A DNA stretch of 64,000 bases. Origin: Prinia subflava (taxonomy: Eukaryota; Chordata; Aves; Passeriformes; Cisticolidae). A program made the position numbers and the translations under genes. The notes below the pieces were generated by a model. It was given only the letters and a program-made list of their open reading frames with translations. It made no database searches and was not told where the DNA came from. The stretch lies in contig NW_026960614.1 of the NCBI RefSeq assembly GCF_021018805.1, forward strand, positions 806,001-870,000, in the 5' to 3' direction. Every line of letters starts with the position of its first letter. Positions within the stretch are counted from its first letter, which is position 1. Below, in pieces: positions 34,676-43,470 of this stretch.

Positions 34676-36102
34676 GTGCTTCTGTAACAGACAGCTATGA
34701 AATGTTCAGTGATACCTGTGAAAATAATTTGAAAAAACTTTTATATCTATGCCTACTGTAAAAAATCCTTATTAAAACATTTGTTATTTTTAGTCTATCT
34801 TCATATCAGTGTGTGATCACTATAAAAGCAAACTGTCTTCTTTAAAAACGTTCATTTGGTTTGTGGTTGTACCTGCCGAGGCTGACACATAACACTTCTG
34901 TATATACATACCAGAGGGGTGAGAGTCGTGACTGATCATTGAAGAAAATGAAAAATTCCATCAGTGGAACTATGAAATAAACCATGAATTTTAGGTGAAA
35001 AAGTAATTCTCAAATTTCTTACTTCATCATTACCAATATATCGTTGAGTGCTCATTTTCTTAGCTGGGGAAATAATTTCTTGCAACAGCCATTTTGTACC
35101 ACAATTATTAGACAATACAAACAAGTTCTGTAATCAGATCCCTTCATTTCTTAGGGATGCATGGAAGTGGCATTAACGGAAGCTGAACTTGTACTAATAC
35201 AAAATACATAATTTTTTCTATTTTAGAGACCAAACTAAGTGAAATAGCAAAAGCATTTCTCTACATCCCTCCCCCCACAGCTGCCACAGACTTTTCTATC
35301 AGAAATTCCTGCTTAAAGGCCAGTTTCATATTTGAGGTGAACATTAATCTTGTTTCATACAAGTATTTCCCTTCATTTGACATTTTAAAAGGGCAGCTAT
35401 TACTGCATTGGATTCATACAGACAAATCTTTGTAAGAAGTCTATAGCGTATGCTCTGATATGAATAATAAAATTTGGAAATCAAACTAACTTTCCCCCTG
35501 CATGTTATGGGTCACTTTTCTGCTTGTGTATGGAAATAAAAGAAACCGTGCAAAAAAGTGTTTCTTAAAAAAAAAATAAAAAGAGAAAGAAAAGCTGAAA
35601 AAAGTTGTTAACGACTACATTCTTTCTTATATAATGCTACTTCAATTTGATTCTTGGAAGAACTGGGATTGTGTCATCCATCAATCAGCATCAGATGATA
35701 AAGTAAAACATTAACATTCACTAAGAAAAAAAATCAAAAAACGTTCCCAGCTGGTTTAGAAGGCCATGTGCCAGAGCCTGCTGCAGGCACAGCACTTCCC
35801 TCCAGCACTGAGCTCCTGGCTGGGTCAGTGTTTTCCTGCCACTGCAGGGCTCTGTTCTTGTAGCTTCACTGTTCCTCAGTGCCTACACTGTGAACTCTGA
35901 TTTTCACCAGGTGGTTTAACCTGCTGCTGCCTGGGGAAAGGTGAGGGAATGGAGGAGAAGTTGGGGAGATAAAAGTGCCATGTGGTATCTTATCTTAGCA
36001 CCTAACAGCCAGGCTAAACATTTTGTTGTGCCCAAGCTGATTATAAAAGCCCAACAGAAACCTTTTTTCCCCCTATATCCTGGCATTCCAGTCATGGACT
36101 GG
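34676..36102. other. MOSPD1 downstream region
   Basis: May include an extended MOSPD1 3' UTR up to the AATAAA at 35535. No other gene was recognised. Confidence 0.45.
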
Positions 36103-37573
36103 TGTTGGGGGTTAGATTTGTTTGTTGTTTTTTTGTTTACTTATAGAATTTTTCCCCATAAGTTGCTAGGAGACTAAGTACTGCGTCCTTGACCAAAACA
36201 AAGAAATGGTCAAAGGAGATTGTATCACCGGGCTAACCTATTGTTTTTGGGTCTCTGTGAGTTTTCTCTGAGGGGGGAGATAACACGAGGTTTGGGGGAG
36301 GTAAAGGACAGAGCTGGGGGCAGTTTCGCTCTCTTCATCTCGGCATCGGGGAGGACGGTCGGGCTGCTGCTTGCTGCGGGAAGAGTTCATGGTCATCACT
36401 CTGTCTCGTCCTGATGAAAAGAATAGGGCATATGCCTTTATTAATATTCAGCTCTTTATTAAAGTGATCAGCTCATTATTAAAGTCATCAGCAGGATTTC
36501 AGAGTCCGATCGGAGCTTTCCATGCTGCTGCAGCCATCCGAAGGAGCAGGTGCTGTCCCAGTTCATCGTTCTACTGCAAACAGTAGATGCCGAGTCCTTG
36601 TTCCCATAGGAACAGCTAGGAGTACTCTCTGGTCAACCATCAACAAGCAGGGCGGTGAGCAGTCTGCCACTGACGTGCTAAGTCAACTCTTTGCCCTCAG
36701 GAAAAACTTTCGAGAGTTTCCCGTTGTCTGTCTCAGTCAGGTCAGCTGGCCAGTTCCCATTCCATTCAGGCTCCTCACAGGTCATGGCGAATCTTCAAAC
36801 CAGGCCAGGGGGTGCATCCACCCCCCGCTTGGCCAGGGCACTATGCAATTCTCTTCTGACGAATCCAGCTTCCTGTCCCAGGGTGCAGTTTCCCCAAAAA
36901 ACCCTCCCAGGATCCATGGGGGTGGCCCTATCTGCATATACAAATGCATATGCATTGGTCCTGGTCACAGCAGAGGTCGTTACAAAGAACAGTAACCGGG
37001 CAATTAAGACCAGAGCTGCTCCTTTTCACTTTTTAATGAGGTAGGAAAGTGTTGCCAGGCAACTCCTCTTCAGGGCAGCTTCCCTCCCCACTCAAACTGG
37101 CTGGTGTGTGGGGGTTAAACAGGAAAAAACCCCTAGGACAGGGACAGCCCAGCCTTTTTTTCTTTTTTTTTTTTTTTTTTGACACGGAAGCTTGTTCATA
37201 ACACTGAGAAATCTACCATCATCTGCTTATGTACCCAGGGATCCTGAGCTTGCCTTCTCCTGCCCTGCTGGACTGGCCCTGCCCCCACCGCTGCTGCTTC
37301 TTCAGCACTGCTTTGAGGCTTTCTGCTACCCTGTGGCCCCGCACTGGCCCTGCCCTGCGGGGACATCTCTGCCCTTCCACCTACCATCATGGAGCTTCTG
37401 AGCTCATCTACCAGCCCAGGATTTTCCACCATTCCAGCTTAGTCTCTCAGAGTCCTGCAGGGGCACCGAGATCAAACTGTCCCAGGCTTTGTGAAAGAAA
37501 CCCCTCTAAGTTCCTGGTTCTGTTTATTATTAATGCTGTAGTTGTTGTTTGTTTGCTTTGTCATATATACTAG
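36103..37573 (+). mobile_element. LTR, family F (copy 3, interrupted and 3'-truncated)
   Basis: The outer element consists of 36103-36414 plus 37208-37573. It starts TGTTGGGGGTTAG and follows the intact copy at 25754-26574 up to the shared CATATATACTAGT. There it is cut off by a family E LTR. A family I LTR is inserted at the position between GTCCTGA and GAAATC. Confidence 0.85.
36415..37203 (-). mobile_element. solo LTR, family I (copy 2), nested in LTR F
   Basis: A 789-bp LTR with the same termini as 4951-5830. CTGA is duplicated at 36411-36414 and 37204-37207. A T-rich run of about 26 bases (37155-37180) is absent from the other copy. Confidence 0.85.
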
Positions 37574-37875
37574 TGTTATAAACGTGGAATGGTTAATTCA
37601 TGTTCTTATGATAAATTGGAAATTTATAAAATTGTATAAAGTGATATCAGGTAAAAGTTTATGTTTTAAGAGATTTTGCAGCAGATGGTGAAACTGACCA
37701 CCCTGAAACAGCTGGCGCCTCCATTCTGAAAAGAACAAAAGGACTTTTTCGGGAAAGCTTGCAGCTGTCTCAAGCACCGGGAGGGGACCTCCGGAGATAA
37801 GCTGGCACCAGCAACTCACACCTTGGCTGTCGCCTTCACAGACCATCAAGCGACATCATCTATATCTCGATCATT
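37574..37875 (+). mobile_element. LTR, family E (copy 4), 3'-truncated
   Basis: Starts TGTTATAAACGTGG and aligns with the 5' part of the family E LTRs to about 37875 (ATATCTCGATCATT). There it passes directly into retroviral capsid-coding sequence. No right-hand terminus or target duplication was found. Confidence 0.75.
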
Positions 37876-38790
37876 TACCGTGAGAATCCTGAGAGAGTGG
37901 CACAGGTGGTTAAAATGATTATTAAAACACAGAATCCAGATTGGAACGATATGCAAGTTTTGTTAGACACCCTAATGGACTCCACCGAGAGGGAGATGGT
38001 GCTGCGGGCAATGAAAGAGCGTGCTCGGGAAATGATCAGGCTGTATCCAGGCAGAAGGACTTTGGGAGATTTGGTGCCCAGTGATGATCCAGGGTGGGAT
38101 CCGAATGAGACTGCGGGAAAGGAATCTATCAGAGAATATCAGGAGTTGTTAGTAGAGGGAATTAGGACTGGAATGCCCAAAACACTAAACTGGTCAAAAT
38201 TGTATTCAGTGAGACAAGATAAGAATGAATCACCCTCGGCATTTTTAAAACGACTTAAAGAAACAGCCAGGTGTTTCACAGATTTGGAAATTGACAGTGA
38301 AGCAGGAAAGTTGCAGCTTGCCTTAATCTTTTTAGGTCAGACCCAGGAAGATATTCGTAAGAAACTGCAGAAATTAGAGAGACAGGATACTCGGGATTTG
38401 GATAAAATGCTGGAAATAGCTTGGAAAGTTTACAATAACAGAGAAAAAGAAGCTAACAAAAAGCAACAAGCGAGTCTGTTAGCTGTGCTGCAGCAAACGA
38501 ATGCTGGTAGAGGGAGGGGTAGAGGTAGCTTCGGGCGGGGTCGAGGGCAAGGAAGGGCAGGATTTCAAAATATGGGAACAAGTGGAAGAGGGATGGTTTC
38601 CCCAGGACTCCAACAAGGGGGGCTTGCTTCTAATCAATGTGCTTTCTGCCGACAAATAGGACATTGGAAAAATGAGTGCCCTGTGAAAGCTGGGCTGGGA
38701 GGGGCATCTGGTAATTCAGGGGGTTACCCAATGAACCCAGAAGGGGTCGCCCAGGCATTGGTGTTGAGCAACTATCAAAATCAAAGCTGA
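37876..38790 (+). pseudogene. gag: ERV-D gag (capsid C-terminal part and nucleocapsid)
   Basis: Encodes about 300 residues of capsid and nucleocapsid, which in life form the viral core and bind RNA. It is truncated at the 5' side and uninterrupted from there to the TGA at 38788-38790. A Gly-Arg-rich segment precedes a single zinc knuckle, CAFCRQIGHWKNEC (C-X2-C-X4-H-X4-C), the gammaretroviral arrangement. The TGA is followed directly by CTAG and the frame continues into protease. The missing matrix, first capsid residues and start codon make it non-functional. Confidence 0.88.
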
Positions 38791-40863
38791 CTAGAGGAAG
38801 GTCTGACGGTAGTGCTTGAAGTTGATGGGAAAAAGCAGGCATTTATAGTAGATACAGGTGCTACCCATTCTGTTCTGAATAAACGGTTAGGACCTTTGAG
38901 TGACACTACCATACAGGTAGTGGGGGCTACAGGACAAGTAGAAGAAAGACCCTTTTTGCAGCCTTCACATTTAAGATTTGGAGGAAAAGAATGGGATCAC
39001 CAATTTTTATATATGCCCAACTCCCCTAAACATCTCTTCGGAAGAGATTTGCTGTCATTCTTGAATGTCAAAATATCCTTTGAACAAGGTAGGGTAAAAT
39101 TAGAGTTCCCAGAAAAGGAGATCGCTAAGCTTTTTGTGATTAGAGAAGTAGACCCCTCTCCGATACCTAAAGAAATTGAAGATGCAGTAGTTCCCTGGGT
39201 ATGGGAAGCAGGAAATCCAGGACGATCCAAGGCAGCGGAGCCGGTGGTGGTAGAACTGAAAGAAGGGGCAAAACCAGTCAGGGTAAAACAATATCCAATT
39301 AAATTAGAAGCAAGGAAAGGGGTAGCACCTTTGATCACTCAGTTCCTAGCCCAAGGAATTTTACAGGAAAGTGAGTCAGAATATAACACTCCAGTTTTTC
39401 CAGTACAAAAACCAAATGGTAAGTATAGGTTAGTACAAGACTTGAGAGCTATTAATGAAATAGTAAAGGACATTCACCCAGTGGTGGCTAACCCGTACAC
39501 ATTGTTAACATCTGTGTCAGAAAGATTTAAATGGTTTTCTGTGATTGATCTCAAAGATGCATTCTTCTGCATCCCTCTGGCATTGGAAAGCAGAAAATAT
39601 TTTGCATTCGAATGGGAGAGTCCCGACACTGGAAGAAAGAGACAGCTCACCTGGTCTCGGCTACCTCAAGGTTTCAAAAACAGTCCTACGATATTTAGAA
39701 ATCAGCTAGCAAAGGAATTAGACGTATGGAAGACAACGGAGGTAAGAGAATCTCCTTTCTCTTATGTGGTATTGCAGTATGTAGATGATATCTTTCTAGC
39801 AACAGAAGAACAAGAAATTTGCCTCAAGTTGACAATTGCACTGCTGAACATGCTAGGCCAAGCTGGCTACCGGGTATCAAAGGAGAAGGCCCAGTTAGTG
39901 AAACAAAGTGTTATTTACCTGGGATGTGAAATTACGCAGGGTCAGAGAAAATTGGGAATCAATCGAGTAGAAGCTATCTGTGCTATACCACAGCCGAGAA
40001 ACCACCACGAACTGAGGTCCTTTTTAGGAATGGTAGGATAGTGCAGGCTGTGGATTTTGAATTTTGGGCTCTTAGCTAAGCCCTTATATGAGGCCCTGAA
40101 AGAACCGCAGCTACACTGGGACCGACAAAGGAAAAAGGCTTTTGAGGATTTAAAACAGGCCTTGAAGGAGGCCCCCGCGTTAGGCCTCCCAGATCTGAAC
40201 AAGGATTTTCAGTTATATGTGAATGAAAGGCAAAAATTAGCACTTGGGGTGCTGGCTCAGAGACTCGGATCCTGGAAACGCCCGGTGGGGTATTTCTCGA
40301 AGCAACTGGACCCAGTTAGTGCTGGATGGCCGTCATGCTTGCGGGCAGTTACGGCCACAGTGATCCTCATCCAGGAGGCCAGAAAATTGACTTTGGGGAG
40401 GAAAATAGAGGTATTTGTGCCTCACATGATACTGGCAGTTTTGGAACAAAAGGGGGGTCACTGGCTTAGTCCATATGAAATTCTATACGGGAAACCATAC
40501 CATGCTACTGTGTTAAAAGGAGATCTGCATGTGCAAGGTGATCAGACAATATTCAGTTATGTCATGTCATTAAATAAAATCCTTAATGCTTTAAGGGGAA
40601 CCTTGCAATGGAACCGACCCATGCCACTGGAAAATCCGGTGCATGACATTCAACCAGGAGACCAAGTGTACGTGAAAAATTGGTCCACCCACCCCTTGAA
40701 GGAAGCATGGGACGGCCCACATCAAGTAATCCTGACAACTTACACGGCAGTAAAGGTCGAAAGAATCGACTCATAGATCCATTACACTCGGGTCAAGAAA
40801 GTCCCTGTGCAATGGGGGACACAGTTAGTCTCTCCCACGCGGATGATTTTCCGCAGAAAGTAG
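38791..40863 (+). pseudogene. pol: ERV-D pol (protease, RT, partial; RNase H and integrase core deleted)
   Basis: Protease has FIVDTGATHSVL near 38840. Reverse transcriptase is open for some 400 codons, with DLRAINEIVKD, WSRLPQGFKNSP and active site LQYVDDIFLA (about 39777). One TAG interrupts it at 40039-40041, after which the connection domain continues in the same frame. At about 40466-40474 the frame passes from KGGHWLSP straight into YEILYGKPY, an integrase C-terminal segment. RNase H and the integrase zinc-binding and catalytic domains are therefore missing without loss of frame. A TAG at 40774 precedes the frame's end at 40863, which overlaps the env start. Class I affinity is judged from motifs. 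Confidence 0.88.
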
Positions 40864-43148
40864 CATTTTTAATTATATTGTTACTGGTGTTGACGAAACC
40901 CATCCGTGTTAATGGTTCTGATTCTATTGTAGTTGCAGTTACCGAACCAGTGGTCGGTGTCATGGAAGGAATGGATGTGAACCTGACCTGTTTAATAACA
41001 AATAACCAGAAAACTGAAGCCCGGAATGTGCGAGCAACCTGGAAGAAAAGTGCTGATTATCCGGAAGCAAATGTTACTACAGTTTAGGATAAGGATGCAC
41101 AAAAAGGAAACACCACATTACAGCTGAAGCGAGTCAGTCAAAAAGATATGAAAAGGTACATGTGTATTGTAAGATCCCGAAAGAGCTTTGATTATAAACA
41201 AATTACATTGAGAGTAGTGCCCTGGAAGTTGTGGAAGGATGCTCCATCCCAAGAATCTGTAGAGATAGACCCCCCTTGGGCTGGACAAGATATGTAGGAT
41301 GGACTTCCTTTGAAGATGAGTTGCCCATTCATGTTAAAACAGGGATGTAATCAGACTGTGCAAGTCAAATGGTAGAAAGAAAACAAGCCAAAGTCATGGG
41401 ATAAGATAGACCAAGGAATTAGCTGGTGGGAGAAATCTAGAAAAAGTATAAGATGGCTGAACATTAGTAACCCTCAAATTGGTCTTACTGAAGGAAAATA
41501 CTTGTGTTTAGTGATATGTAGAATTGAGGCCGATTATAGAATAAGAATTGTAGAAGCTGGACAAGGAACCAGACCCCCTCACATAGTACCCCCAATAGGA
41601 AAGAAGCGTAGAGAGGTAGCTGTACACCAAAGTCATGAACGAGAAAATTTGATAATAGGGCTGATTAGAGATTTTGGGATGGTGCAGAACGTATCCCGAA
41701 TCACAGCATGCCTGCCACTTCCACAAGCGGCAGGAGAACCAATTCCATGGGGAATAATTCCCATTCCATTACCACATGAGGTAGCAGAAAACATATCTAC
41801 TGTATGTCACATTGAAAGAAAAGAAAGAGAAATAGTGACGGTCAAAAAGAATGTCTGGAACGCAGCCTTGTATGCTACCGAAGATGTAGAAGTTAGAACA
41901 AAGCAACCTTACCAGGAAGTTAAGTGTGAAAATGTAAGCCAGCAACAAGTTATTTAAGATAATTAGAAAACTGTATAGGGTCCGAGCTTACTAGAACACT
42001 ACAGCTATATTAGAGCAGTGAGTTGGTGTATACAATGGACAGGAAATAAAAATAAAACCCTGTTAGAAGTCTACAAGACAGAAACATCTACAAGAGAAAT
42101 TAAAGAAGCTAGAGAAAATTGGGATTGCACTAATGTCATTACATGTGATACCCCTGAAAATCAGATCAATCTGGCTCCCCTTAGAGTACTACTTAAGTGA
42201 AGATGTGAATGCAGGAGATTCAATCATACAATACTAGACAAAGTAAACTCACTCTGGAGTAACAGAATTAGGAGAGCTGTAAGCTGTAAGGACACTACAA
42301 TTAAAAGTCCAAGAAACTTAGTTTGGGTAATAGGACATGGACAATGGACCACACATATTCCTATAGATGGACCAGTGACACAAATTACTCTAGGAATCCC
42401 CACTCTTTGTCCCCTATGGAAGCAATCAAAATTAAAATCCAACCGGAAGAAAAGAGAAGTAGATGCATTCACTGAGTTAGAAAATGAATGGCACGAACGT
42501 GATGGCAGAGTTAAATTTAGATGGGCATTGGAATCACTATTTGCACCTATAGCCACCTATAGGAACAGAGAGATGCTGTACAAATTGCTAGGGCAGACTG
42601 AAAGATTAGCAGCAGCCACTAAAAAAGGATTCAAAAATATAAATTTGCAATTACAAGCCACATCCCGAATGACTTTGCAGAACAGGATGGCACTAGATAT
42701 GCTCCTGCTGAAAGAGCATGGTGTGTGTCAGTATCTAAAAACAAGAATCGATCATTGCTGCATCCATATTCCAAACATGACTATTGAAGTAGAAAAAGAT
42801 ATCTCTCAATTGGAAATCGTTGAATCCAAAACAAAAGATGTTGAGAAGGAAGCACAACATAACTGGATCAGAGAAATTTTTGAATCTTTAGGGCTTCAGG
42901 TTTCTGGATGGGTTTCGTCTGTGATACAATACATTTTGTTGATTGTAATTCTGTTATTAATTGTTTGGCTAGCATATAAGTGTGTTCTAAGAGTCATCGA
43001 GAAAGAAACAAAATGTACCAGAAGAGTGATGAAAGCCTTGACAAGAACCAACGAGATGCAACTGTCTCAATTGACTCCTCCGAAGTATGAAGATGTTATC
43101 GGGCAAGAGAACCCAGCATTTGAAGACCCGATAACAACTGAGAATTGA
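40812..43148 (+). pseudogene. env: ERV-D env with two N-terminal Ig-like domains
   Basis: One reading frame runs from ATG 40812 to TGA 43148, broken by stops near 41085, 41295, 41373, 41955, 41964, 41973 and 42198. In order: a hydrophobic signal segment (VAFLIILLLVLTKPIRVNG); Ig-like domain 1 with Cys 40989, Trp 41040 and KDMKRYMC (Cys 41163); Ig-like domain 2 with Cys 41322, Trp 41370 and LTEGKYLC (Cys 41505); a basic KKRR (41601-41612); a surface-type region (QNVSRITACLPLPQAAGEPI); and a furin-type NRKKR (42441-42455). The transmembrane subunit follows, with LQNRMALDMLLLKEHGV, a C-X9-CC (42726-42761), an anchor near 42906-42990 and a tail with PPKY (43077-43088). The Ig assignment is inferred from Cys-Trp-Tyr-x-Cys spacing. 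Non-functional as it stands. Confidence 0.8.
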
Positions 43149-43176
43149 GCATCCTTGCAGAAGACTGAAGAATGCT

Positions 43177-43190
43177 CAAAAGGGGGGAAG
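43177..43190 (+). promoter_or_regulatory. ERV-D polypurine tract
   Basis: CAAAAGGGGGGAAG sits immediately before the LTR start, the expected plus-strand primer. Confidence 0.8.
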
Positions 43191-43191
43191 T

Positions 43192-43470
43192 TGTTGCCAT
43201 TTGATTTAAAATAAACCGTATTTAGCTAGTAGAGAACCTTATAGTTAACATTAGTCGTAGTCATGCTAAGGCTTGGTAGGCCGCATATAACCTGCAGATG
43301 AACTATCACAGTAAAATTTGTAATGTAAGCAGTGTAGCTAAGAAATAATCACTTATCTAAGGAATGTACCTTTTGGCAGCTATGGGTATCTCCTCACTGT
43401 GAGGAAAAAGACTGGTAAGAAGGTCTACCTGAGTAACAGGTGCCCTGTAATGGAACTTAAATCCATCTTT
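43192..43470 (+). repeat. ERV-D 3' LTR (3' end not defined)
   Basis: Begins TGTTGCCATTTG directly after the polypurine tract, with AATAAA near 43211. No second copy exists in the window, so its 3' end cannot be placed. It is not related at its ends to the family E LTR on the left side. Confidence 0.55.

Larger units (their letters stand above)
37876..43470 (+). mobile_element. ERV-D: 5'-truncated gammaretrovirus-like element
   Basis: The element begins inside capsid and continues through nucleocapsid, protease, RT, a shortened pol, env, a polypurine tract (43177-43190) and a 3' LTR start (TGTTGCCATTTG at 43192). The 5' LTR, primer-binding site and matrix are missing, and a family E LTR fragment abuts the break. 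Gag and pol share one frame separated by a UGA. Env overlaps the pol end in another frame. No frameshift was found in about 5.2 kb of coding sequence, only point stops and one in-frame deletion. The right boundary is approximate. Confidence 0.88.

Noticed and set aside
37574..43470. Family E LTR as the true 5' LTR of ERV-D
   Set aside because: Its start differs from the ERV-D 3' LTR start (TGTTATAAACG versus TGTTGCCATTTG). It also passes directly into mid-capsid with no primer site or leader.
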